A DNA stretch of 64,000 nucleotides from assembly GCA_045612065.1 (NCBI GenBank), contig JAZKYH010000040.1, positions 55,450 to 119,449 on the forward strand, in the 5' to 3' direction. This DNA comes from UBA1189 sp045612065 (GTDB taxonomy: Bacteria; Bacteroidota; Bacteroidia; Bacteroidales; Bacteroidaceae). The notes under the pieces were generated by a model. The model was not told where the DNA came from and made no database searches. It saw only the letters and a list, made by a program, of their open reading frames with translations. Below, piece after piece: positions 45,208 to 51,726 of the stretch; the first letter of the stretch is position 1, and every line of letters begins with the position of its first letter. Made by a program: the position numbers and the translations under genes.

Positions 45208-46206
45208 TTATTGTTCTGCAACGAGTAACATCCTGACTCTCTCTCTATCCTTTTGCAGTTGCTCGGTCAGCTCTTCCAAAGAGGCAAATGTGCGTTCATC
45301 GCGTAGTCGTTGGGCAAACTTCACCGTAATCGTCTTGCCATAAAGGTCGCCCTCAAAGTCGAGTATATGCACCTCGATACTACGCTCACGTCCATTGTTT
45401 AGGGTCGGACGATGCCCGATGTTGAGCATACCGAGAAACGAAGACAAAGACGAAGACGAAGACTTCCATCCGGCCGGCCTGTTTTCGTCATCGTTTTCGT
45501 TATCGTTAACGTTAACCCACACCGCATATACTCCATCAGCAGGTATTAGTTTGCAAGCACAAGCCTTGTCCGCTGTCTGTTGTCTGTTGTCTGTTGTCAG
45601 CTGTCCATCAAAAGGATTGATGTTTGCCGTGGGGAAGCCCATCTTGCGCCCCTCTCTGTAGCCACCCACCACTTCGCCGTGCAGGGTGTAGTGGTATCCT
45701 AACAGATGCGTCGCTTCGTCCACCTTTCCGTCGGTCAGCAGGTCTCGTATACGGGTCGAGCTTATGGGTTTACCATCTTCTATACATGCTTCACCACGCA
45801 CCACCTCAATGCCCATCTCATGGCCATAACGCACGTAGTCGTCAAAGCCTTCAGCGCGTCCGCGACCGAACCGGTGGTCATAGCCGATGACCAGCACCTC
45901 CACCTGCAACTGCTCTCTGAGTACCTGCTGCATGAAATCTCGTGCCGACATCTCCGCCATTTGGGGAGTGAAGTCGAGTACCTTCACCTCATCCATTCCC
46001 ATCTGGTGGAGTAGGGCAGTGCGCTCCTCCGTAGTGATCAGCTGTGGCGCTTCCACCATCCCAAGCACCCTTTTGGGCGATGTACCGAAGGTGATGGCTA
46101 TAGCTCTCAAGTCCCGTTCATCAGCGATGCGTCGCACTTGACCGAGCAAGCACTGATGTCCTCGATGCACCCCATCAAACGAGCCTATGGTGGCAACACA
46201 ATTCAT
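45208..46206 (-). CDS. ribF: Bifunctional riboflavin kinase/FAD synthetase with low-complexity insertions
   Basis: A 332-residue enzyme that makes FMN and FAD. The FAD synthetase part starts GSFDGVHRGH (8-17), and the flavokinase part has KMGFPTAN (188-195) and NIGHRPT (262-268). Two segments inside the kinase domain are not family-like. Residues about 201-219 are encoded by heptamer repeats related to CTGTTGT, and residues about 232-257 by hexamer repeats (GACGAA and CGTTTT types) around a GGCCGGCC site. Both keep the frame. They lie in the loop between PTAN and the GMLNIG strand, so activity may survive. The start MNCVATIG is family-like. Confidence 0.93.
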   Translation of the reverse strand: MNCVATIGSFDGVHRGHQCLLGQVRRIADERDLRAIAITFGTSPKRVLGMVEAPQLITTEERTALLHQMGMDEVKVLDFTPQMAEMSARDFMQQVLREQLQVEVLVIGYDHRFGRGRAEGFDDYVRYGHEMGIEVVRGEACIEDGKPISSTRIRDLLTDGKVDEATHLLGYHYTLHGEVVGGYREGRKMGFPTANINPFDGQLTTDNRQQTADKACACKLIPADGVYAVWVNVNDNENDDENRPAGWKSSSSSLSSFLGMLNIGHRPTLNNGRERSIEVHILDFEGDLYGKTITVKFAQRLRDERTFASLEELTEQLQKDRERVRMLLVAEQ

Positions 46207-46228
46207 AATTGGCGATGTGCAATTTGCT

Positions 46229-46258
46229 CTTTCAACTCTCATCTTTCAACTTTCAACT
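46229..46258. repeat. TTGAAAG heptamer repeat
   Basis: The end of the HAD gene and the gap to ribF are built from GAGTTGAAAGTTGAAAG followed by GATGAGAGTTGAAAG on the minus strand. The last residues of the HAD protein (SELKVER) are encoded by this simple sequence, suggesting the repeat reshaped the gene end. Confidence 0.55.
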
Positions 46259-46850
46259 CAGAAAGCCAGTTCGTATTTGCCACGGGGCAATAGGTGTGGA
46301 ACCCTAAGGCCTCGGCCGACTTACAACTCACCTCCAAGTCGTCTATAAAGAGTGTCTCTTCGGGTTTGATGCCCGCCAATTGTGCCACCTTAAGGAACGC
46401 CTCGGGCGTTGGTTTCAGCTCATGTATCTCGTGCGAGAGGAATATCTGGTCAAAGTAATCTTCGGCTTTGTATCCGCGATAGTCAAATCGCTTACGTCCC
46501 TCCTCCCAATGCACCGCATTGGTGTTGCTCAGCAGGAACAGACGATAGCGCTGCTTCAGCTCCAGCAGCATATCGAGTTTGTAGCTGGGGATATCGAGCA
46601 GTAGGGCGCTCCATGCATGGTCAATCTGCTCATCGGTGAGCTCAGGTGCATAGATACGGCGCACTGTGTCGTGAAATTCGTCTACCGACATCAGGCCCTT
46701 CTCGAAGTCCATCAGGTCGGCACGCTGCCCATAGGGGTTGGTCAGCTCGTCGCTCACCTCCGCACCCAACTGTCGGAATGCCTCCGTGCAACGCGCCTTG
46801 TCGAGGTGTATGAGTACTCCGCCCCAGTCAAATATAATATTCTTGATCAT
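46239..46850 (-). CDS. HAD-superfamily phosphatase, YihX-like
   Basis: A 203-residue HAD subfamily IA protein. The nucleophile is Asp8 in IIFDWGGVLIHLD, motif II is LLSNTN (about 106-111) and the acidic motif is LFIDDLEVSC (about 170-179). The DWGGV form of motif I resembles YihX-like sugar-phosphate phosphatases. The substrate is unknown. A good promoter precedes it, and ribF follows after 32 bp, so the two may be one operon. Confidence 0.87.
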   Translation of the reverse strand: MIKNIIFDWGGVLIHLDKARCTEAFRQLGAEVSDELTNPYGQRADLMDFEKGLMSVDEFHDTVRRIYAPELTDEQIDHAWSALLLDIPSYKLDMLLELKQRYRLFLLSNTNAVHWEEGRKRFDYRGYKAEDYFDQIFLSHEIHELKPTPEAFLKVAQLAGIKPEETLFIDDLEVSCKSAEALGFHTYCPVANTNWLSELKVER

Positions 46851-46869
46851 TGTAGCTTTTTTATAGACG

Positions 46870-46900
46870 CAAAGATAATGGTTTGCTTTTGCATAAGCAA
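46870..46900 (-). promoter_or_regulatory. Predicted promoter of the HAD/ribF genes
   Basis: On the minus strand TTG is followed after 20 bp by TATCTTTG, 20 bp before the HAD ATG. Confidence 0.65.
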
Positions 46901-47052
46901 GCGTCAGACAGCAATAAACTCACGTAAAGATTTTAGGCCTTTTCTTTCCTTGGCCCCTCAACTTGACATAGGAATAAGGGGGAATTTCAGTAAACCTTTC
47001 ACAGGAATAAGCTTCAACCCCGACAACCTAAATCCGGGGAAAATGTTGTAAA

Positions 47053-47140
47053 AAAACCTTTGTCCGTTTCAGAAAAAACCTTTGTCTGATTTTTTCATCG
47101 GACGGCTCCAATTTTTTTATCAGACAGCTCTGATTTCAAG
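47053..47140. repeat. 22-bp array E (four units), sharing a unit with array B
   Basis: Units start at 47053, 47075, 47097 and 47119. Units 1 and 2 share AAAACCTTTGTC. Units 3 and 4 share ATCRGACRGCTC. Unit 4 contains the dyad ATCAGA-cagc-TCTGAT. Unit 2 is identical to unit 2 of array B, 44 kb away, and the identity runs a few bases past both ends. Confidence 0.75.
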
Positions 47141-47185
47141 GGTGGAGGGAAAAAAGAGGTTTTTAACCCTTTTTTATGCCAAACA

Positions 47186-47217
47186 TTTGTAAATATCAAA
47201 CAAACCCCGTACCTTTG
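47186..47217 (+). promoter_or_regulatory. Predicted promoter of tRNA (CAT)
   Basis: TTTG, 20 bp, TACCTTTG, 34 bp before the tRNA. Confidence 0.75.
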
Positions 47218-47251
47218 CATTGTCATTTATTGCTTTGGCGATATTTGTGTC

Positions 47252-47325
47252 GGGCTTTTAGCTCAGTTGGTTAGAGCAACAGACTCATAATCTGGAGGTC
47301 CTAGGTTCAAGCCCTAGATGGCCCA
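47252..47325 (+). tRNA. tRNA with CAT anticodon (Met or lysidine-type Ile)
   Basis: The D arm (GCTC...GAGC), anticodon loop CTCATAA and T arm (CTAGGTTCAAGCCCTAG) fold well. The acceptor stem GGGCTTT/ATGGCCC has one T-T mismatch at the sixth pair and a G-T at the fifth, and the anticodon stem has an A-G at its outer pair. CAT can be elongator Met, initiator Met or Ile modified by lysidine. It lacks the features of an initiator, so I leave Met/Ile open. Confidence 0.9.
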
Positions 47326-47333
47326 CGACGTGA

Positions 47334-47368
47334 GAAGGAGGTTTCAAGAAAACCTCCTTCGCTTTTTT
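47334..47368 (+). terminator. Terminator of tRNA (CAT)
   Basis: GAAGGAGGTTT and AAACCTCCTTC form an 11-bp stem with a CAAGA loop, then GC and six T residues. Confidence 0.93.
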
Positions 47369-47509
47369 ATGGGCCATAGTATAGCAGATAGCTAAATATT
47401 CTGTGTATGCCGAGTGAAACGAACTTTTAGAGCGGGCGACAAACTGTAGCGATGCAGTGTGGCGACATCAGAGTGAGGAGTTTTTTATGTTGGAAGAACA
47501 TGAGCCACG

Positions 47510-47597
47510 TCAGTTTCTCTATGATGATATTGGAGTTTCTCCATGTAGAAACTGGAGTGTCACTATGTAGAAACTATAGTTTCTTTATATAGAAACT
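47510..47597. repeat. 22-bp array F (four units with strong dyads)
   Basis: Units start at 47510, 47532, 47554 and 47576. Units 2-4 end in AGAAACT, and units 1, 2 and 4 begin with AGTTTCT two bases in, so a unit is the dyad AGTTTCT-n6-AGAAACT. Unit 1 is the most decayed on its right half, and unit 3 has GTGTC for GTTTC. Confidence 0.85.
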
Positions 47598-47767
47598 GTG
47601 CAGCGTTGCATTCCTTCTTTGCAGAGTAATGAATACTTTAGCATATGCGCTTAGTTCTTCTCATTCCTAATAACCTAAGGGTTAGTATTGCAGATATTAT
47701 AGGTAGAATTGAAGAGGTGGGGAATTTATAAGAGCTATAAAGCAAGCAGCCCCTTATGCCCTAATTA

Positions 47768-47820
47768 AGGCACAAGAGACTGCTTGTAAAGTCTGTTATA
47801 TGGGTTGCCTCAGCAACGGC
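47768..47820 (-). promoter_or_regulatory. Conserved structured 3' region after the small-protein gene, copy 1
   Basis: On the minus strand, directly after the small-protein stop, GTTGC-tgag-GCAAC forms a hairpin and AGAC...GTCT a second one. About 40 of 51 bases match 51428-51478, which lies at the same place after the other small-protein gene. It may be a terminator or a conserved RNA element. Confidence 0.5.
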
Positions 47821-47829
47821 TATTGCTCC

Positions 47830-47994
47830 TTAATTCCAAAGGTTACCCCATTCGCCACGACGGCGGTTAGCATCACCTTCCATGCCTCCTTCGCTATCTT
47901 CGGCATTTTCAAATTTGGGTTCAGATGTTGCTATCATGGAAACAACATCAAGTTCTACTACTTCCATCTGGGGTGCAATATATGTCTTCTTCAT
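47830..47994 (-). CDS. 54-residue protein with C-terminal RRG-x-WGNLW motif
   Basis: The frame begins MKKTYIAPQMEVVELD, passes an acidic, glycine-containing middle and ends GDANRRRGEWGNLWN. It aligns end to end with the product at 51480-51686 (MKHIYVAPETTVIEME ... EADANRRRGSWGNLW). It lies 32 bp after the stop of the 886-residue secreted protein on the same strand, as the other copy lies after the 1407-residue protein. I recall short proteins of this layout as uncharacterised in Prevotella and relatives. No signal peptide or membrane segment is visible. Function unknown. The conserved ends and variable middle resemble a peptide precursor or a ribosome-associated small protein, but neither is shown. 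Confidence 0.72.
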   Translation of the reverse strand: MKKTYIAPQMEVVELDVVSMIATSEPKFENAEDSEGGMEGDANRRRGEWGNLWN

Positions 47995-48026
47995 TTCTGT
48001 TTCTATTCTTAAATCGTTAAACTTGA

Positions 48027-50687
48027 TTACTTAATCACTACTTTAACAACGCTTCCATCGCTCATCTGCAAGATGTTTACGCCTTGCTGCATCTCGTTGA
48101 TACGTACACCACCGAGGGTATAAATCGCTACGACGGTAGCTTCACCGCCCATTGTGTTGTCAATTGTTGTCGTACCCTCCTCTGTTTCTTCTTTGCTTGC
48201 AAAGCGGTAGCCAAGGCTACGTGCTTCGTTGCTCTCTTTGGGCTCGATGTAGGCGCGGTAACCCTTCAACTTGTCAGGGTTATCGGCATTCACACAGCGA
48301 TAGAACTTGTTGCTATTAATGAAGTAACTGCCGATGGGCACGGTGCCATTGGTGTATACTCCCTTGAAAGTGACATGATCGGTCTCAACATCGTTCAGTG
48401 TGATATTGACATAGACATTAGTCATCGGAATCTCTGTGAGCTTCTCCGTCATGGTAGTGTTACGCACGATATAGGGTACACCAGCCTTAATACCATCTTC
48501 TGAATCCTCGAATATGAGGGTGATATTACCATTTTCATCTATTTCTGAGTTTGTCAGCTCCTTCACTTCCCATCCGCTCAGACTCTCTACAGGAATATCG
48601 AATGGTACAGCGAAGGTGTTCCAATTGCGGTTAGCATTGATGGTGCGGTAGAGTGTCAGAGTATTATACCAATAATCGATAGAGCGTGCCTGGTTTCCCC
48701 CTCCCATAATTTTATCAGTTTCGCTTAATATCAGATGGTCGTTGAGGATTTCAAGACGGAAGTTGTCAGCTTTGTACCAAGTAGCGCTTACTACGCCGAT
48801 GGTTGCGGTGCCATCAGTTACTTTGAACTTGATGTTGAAATCCTCGAAGGTACCAGTTCCTGCCTTCATAGTAACTTCTCGCTCGTAGCCGTTAGCGATG
48901 AGGCTTATGACGTTTCCTGCATCTGAAGCCAATGAAACGGTCATCTTATATACTCCGTTGGGCAAGTTATTGATGGACTGTGTGAGTTGTACATTTTGTG
49001 AACTGGTGTGGAAAAGGAATTCTCCGTCTACCCCTGTTGTTGTGTAGTCGGCAAGGTTGTTATCTTTAACGCCAGTCGTATAAGAACTGCCCTCACTGCT
49101 GATAGTCCATCCATACGAGGTGCTTCTTTCGAAGCTGGCGTTCTTGATGAAGCAATTGAGGTCGGCACTGTCGTCTCCTACGAGGTTGCCATTCTCATCT
49201 ACATTGACGTCACCTGCTGCCTCTTCTTGCTCTTGCTCCTGCTGCTTATCATTCACAGCATTTTCAACACCTGCAATGGCATCAGAGATGTCTGATGAAC
49301 CATTACCATTGTTTGTATTCTCATTAATGGTCTCCTTAATCTCCTCTTTCAACTGTTCCTTCTCTTCTTCGGTGGCATCGGGATACATGTTGTCGATGGC
49401 TTCATCGATATTGGCATCGACGTAACTGTCCTTTAGGGCATCTTCACTTACTTCATCCTCGGCAAGCTGTTCATCACCGAAGTAGAGCAGGGTGAAGTCA
49501 TCAATGAAAATCTGACTGGGGTAAGAGTTTGTGGTAACGGTCTTGGCGTTATCATATTTAATAATGCTACCACCTTGCCCTGTTACTTCTTCTGAACTTG
49601 AACTTGAAGATGTCGTCGTGGCCTTTGAGATAACAATACTTACGCTTTGAGCTGAGTTCAAGTAGAATGTTCCATTCTGTTTGTATTTGTTCTTGTCTCT
49701 AAATTCTGCTGCGGCCACAGTGCTGCTGATATAATTAGGTTCGTATACGATAGCGTTCCCATAGCTGGGCAATGTGTGCTTAATGCCATTGATTGTTACG
49801 GTAGTCGTCATGCTGCCGTTATCAGTTGTGCTGATTGTTCTTGCTTCTCCTGAATTCTTCCAACTATCAAGCCTGCCACCCTTTGTCTGATCTTGCTCAG
49901 TGGTTACTTTTACGTACTCATAGAACCCTTCGAACGAGTAGGAGTAGGTGCCTGCAGGCAGTGTCACGTTATGAGTGATGGTAAATGTATTAGTCCCTCC
50001 ATTGAAGATGCCGCAGTAGTTGTACTCGTTAGCGTCTTCGGGGCAGATACCGCAGTGCCATGGGTTTAATTTCTTATTAGCGTCGAAGTTTGTCCAAGAT
50101 TGTCCTAAATATGATTCCACATCCACCAAGTCGAAACCCGCGCCCTTGATGAGGGGGGTTGCATCGAAAGGTTTGTCTTTTGTTGCTTTGAGCATTCTGC
50201 TGCGGATTTCTGCTTCAGTAAGGAAAATCCAACGTTGTGAGGCCTTGTTTTCTAATGGAGCCATACCGAGTACACCTGCGCTATTGCCCACTGAGGTAAG
50301 TGCACGACCATTGTCGCCCACGAGGTAGTATTGGTTGACATAGTCGCCACCTACGGGTTGCAAAGTCCATTTTGAAGTCTCCTTTGCCCAGTCCATCCAA
50401 AGTGTACCACTCTCCAGGTAGCCTGCGATACTCTTAAGGGCTACCAAACCGTTATCATTATTCTCCACGGTGAAAGGGTGGGCGGCGCGAGATTCCTTAC
50501 AGTGCTTTCCCCACTCACCACCATAGCTGACGTAGAGTCCTGTACCTACGTTCTTGAGGTAGTAAGTAGTACCATTGGTTTGGGGTACCATACCCTCGAT
50601 TTTCAAAATGTTGTAGTCGTCCTGCGCCATGGCGGTGGTGCAGAGAGCGGTCAACAATAGGCCGATGCAATAAACAAACTTCTTCAT
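48027..50687 (-). CDS. Secreted multi-module surface protein with sorting tail
   Basis: An 886-residue protein with signal peptide (cleavage after AMAQ). A ricin-like trefoil follows (about 35-155, TYYLKNVGTGLYVSYGGEW ... QRWIFLTEAE). Then come two beta-sandwich modules of carbohydrate-binding type (about 180-400 and 510-650), separated by an acidic, Gln/Glu/Asn-rich linker (about 400-500). A final domain ends VAIYTLGGVRINEMQQGVNI...VVKVVIK, a type IX secretion-like tail. I see no catalytic motif. The architecture parallels the C-terminal two thirds of the 1407-residue neighbour. Likely a surface lectin-like protein. Confidence 0.8.
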   Translation of the reverse strand: MKKFVYCIGLLLTALCTTAMAQDDYNILKIEGMVPQTNGTTYYLKNVGTGLYVSYGGEWGKHCKESRAAHPFTVENNDNGLVALKSIAGYLESGTLWMDWAKETSKWTLQPVGGDYVNQYYLVGDNGRALTSVGNSAGVLGMAPLENKASQRWIFLTEAEIRSRMLKATKDKPFDATPLIKGAGFDLVDVESYLGQSWTNFDANKKLNPWHCGICPEDANEYNYCGIFNGGTNTFTITHNVTLPAGTYSYSFEGFYEYVKVTTEQDQTKGGRLDSWKNSGEARTISTTDNGSMTTTVTINGIKHTLPSYGNAIVYEPNYISSTVAAAEFRDKNKYKQNGTFYLNSAQSVSIVISKATTTSSSSSSEEVTGQGGSIIKYDNAKTVTTNSYPSQIFIDDFTLLYFGDEQLAEDEVSEDALKDSYVDANIDEAIDNMYPDATEEEKEQLKEEIKETINENTNNGNGSSDISDAIAGVENAVNDKQQEQEQEEAAGDVNVDENGNLVGDDSADLNCFIKNASFERSTSYGWTISSEGSSYTTGVKDNNLADYTTTGVDGEFLFHTSSQNVQLTQSINNLPNGVYKMTVSLASDAGNVISLIANGYEREVTMKAGTGTFEDFNIKFKVTDGTATIGVVSATWYKADNFRLEILNDHLILSETDKIMGGGNQARSIDYWYNTLTLYRTINANRNWNTFAVPFDIPVESLSGWEVKELTNSEIDENGNITLIFEDSEDGIKAGVPYIVRNTTMTEKLTEIPMTNVYVNITLNDVETDHVTFKGVYTNGTVPIGSYFINSNKFYRCVNADNPDKLKGYRAYIEPKESNEARSLGYRFASKEETEEGTTTIDNTMGGEATVVAIYTLGGVRINEMQQGVNILQMSDGSVVKVVIK

Positions 50688-50927
50688 AATATTGTTATCC
50701 TTTATTTGTTCACATTACTATATAACATTTCCTGCTGCAAAGGTCGTAATTTTTTTTAAATTATAAAAGCAAAAAAATGCCCCCCCCCTGTATTTTTTTA
50801 CTTTTAACGTTTGAAAATGAGGTTTTTTACTCTCTTTTGGGCGAGCCCTCCTCGCTTTGTATTCTTGATGTTGCAATTTGTTAATTATACCCAAAGTGCG
50901 AGATAACAGTCGCGTCGTTCCCGTCGG

Positions 50928-51015
50928 AATCTGCCGACGGGGCGAGAAAACAATGCCAAACCGTTAAGAATTTTGCGGCGAGCCGTCAGGAAATCCCTGC
51001 CGCCCCGTCGAGCGC
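50928..51015. repeat. 22-bp array G (four units, weaker)
   Basis: Units start at 50928, 50950, 50972 and 50994. Aligned, they share TGCCGACCCGTCAGGAAA with two to eight changes each. The DNA just before unit 1 shows a faint fifth copy and a CCCGTCGG/CCGACGGG palindrome spanning the boundary. This is the most decayed of the eight arrays. Confidence 0.6.
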
Positions 51016-51128
51016 GTAGTCTGCGAATGGCTCTGCAATCATTCTTCGTAGGGGCTGGCCTTGTGCCTGCCCTGGTTGGGATTGCGTGTTTTTAATAGGG
51101 CGTGACGTGACACGTGACGTGAGCCAAG

Positions 51129-51312
51129 CCGTGACAGTGTGACGTGACAGATACTTTGCTCTCTCATTTCTTTTGTTGCGGTAATAATAAGGGGTTACTA
51201 TATAAATACAGTATACGTAGTATACAGTATATATAGAGTAATGTTTTTTCACATAAACATTTCACACGAAATCCAGTGCGCGTATATTAACTGTCACGTC
51301 ACACTGTCACGG
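51129..51312. repeat. Perfect 22-bp inverted repeat around a GTATAC-rich core
   Basis: The 22 bases at 51129-51150 (beginning CCGTGACAGTGTG) recur exactly, inverted, at 51291-51312. The 140-bp core has ACAGTATACGTAGTATACAG followed by TATATATAG. Just left of it lies a further CGTGACGTGACACGTGACG block. The layout resembles the ends of a small non-autonomous element or a multi-site protein-binding region. Confidence 0.7.
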
Positions 51313-51427
51313 TTTTTTCTCGAAAATTCTATCAGTGTGTATTGCAACTGCAATGTGTGAAAGCCTGTCTTGCATATACCATGGGCACGAAGTGGAGGCA
51401 GCAAAAAAGGAACAGCCCCTCGCACTG

Positions 51428-51478
51428 TGTGCAAGAGACTGCTCGCAAAGTCTGTTGTATCAGTTGCCTCAGCAGCGG
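51428..51478 (-). promoter_or_regulatory. Conserved structured 3' region after the small-protein gene, copy 2
   Basis: Matches 47768-47820 at about 40 of 51 bases, including AGACT...AGTCT arms and the GTTGCctcaGCA stem. It begins directly after the stop of the 68-residue protein on the minus strand. Confidence 0.5.
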
Positions 51479-51479
51479 A

Positions 51480-51686
51480 TCACCATCTGCTTTTGCTTTC
51501 GCTTTCCCACAGGTTGCCCCATGAACCACGACGGCGGTTGGCATCGGCTTCCATGTCGCTACCCCAGCCACCATTTCCTGTTCCTTCAAGGCCACCTTCA
51601 CCGCCCTCTGCAGATACTGTTAACATCAGTGACTCTGTTTCCATCTCTATTACAGTAGTCTCAGGGGCTACATATATATGTTTCAT
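51480..51686 (-). CDS. 68-residue protein with RRG-x-WGNLW motif, paralogue of the 54-residue one
   Basis: Starts MKHIYVAPETTVIEMETES, has a glycine-rich acidic middle (EGGEGGLEGTGNGGWGS), then ADANRRRGSWGNLW and an extra eight residues ESESKSRW absent from the paralogue. It lies 40 bp after the stop of the 1407-residue secreted protein. The conserved N-terminal K-x-YxAP and C-terminal RRG-x-WGNLW segments bracket a variable core. No signal peptide. Function unknown. Confidence 0.75.
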   Translation of the reverse strand: MKHIYVAPETTVIEMETESLMLTVSAEGGEGGLEGTGNGGWGSDMEADANRRRGSWGNLWESESKSRW

Positions 51687-51726
51687 ATTGCTTTTCGTTA
51701 ATTGTTTTTCGTTAATTCTTCTACCA

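Larger units (their letters stand above)
46851..47251. other. Intergenic region between the HAD gene and tRNA (CAT)
   Basis: These 401 bp hold the minus-strand HAD promoter, an undistinguished middle stretch, 22-bp array E, and the plus-strand tRNA promoter. No gene is visible. Confidence 0.65.
47326..47829. other. Gap between tRNA (CAT) and the small-protein gene
   Basis: This 504-bp stretch holds the tRNA terminator, 22-bp array F, and the structured 3' region of the small-protein transcript at 47768-47820 that recurs at 51428-51478. No coding gene is apparent. Confidence 0.65.
50688..51479. other. 792-bp repeat-rich gap between the two surface-protein modules
   Basis: No credible gene is present. 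It contains a nine-C run at 50780-50788, 22-bp array G, a block of GTGACGTGACAC-type repeats, a perfect 22-bp inverted repeat (51129/51291) around a GTATAC-rich core, and the conserved 3' region of the second small-protein gene. Confidence 0.65.
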
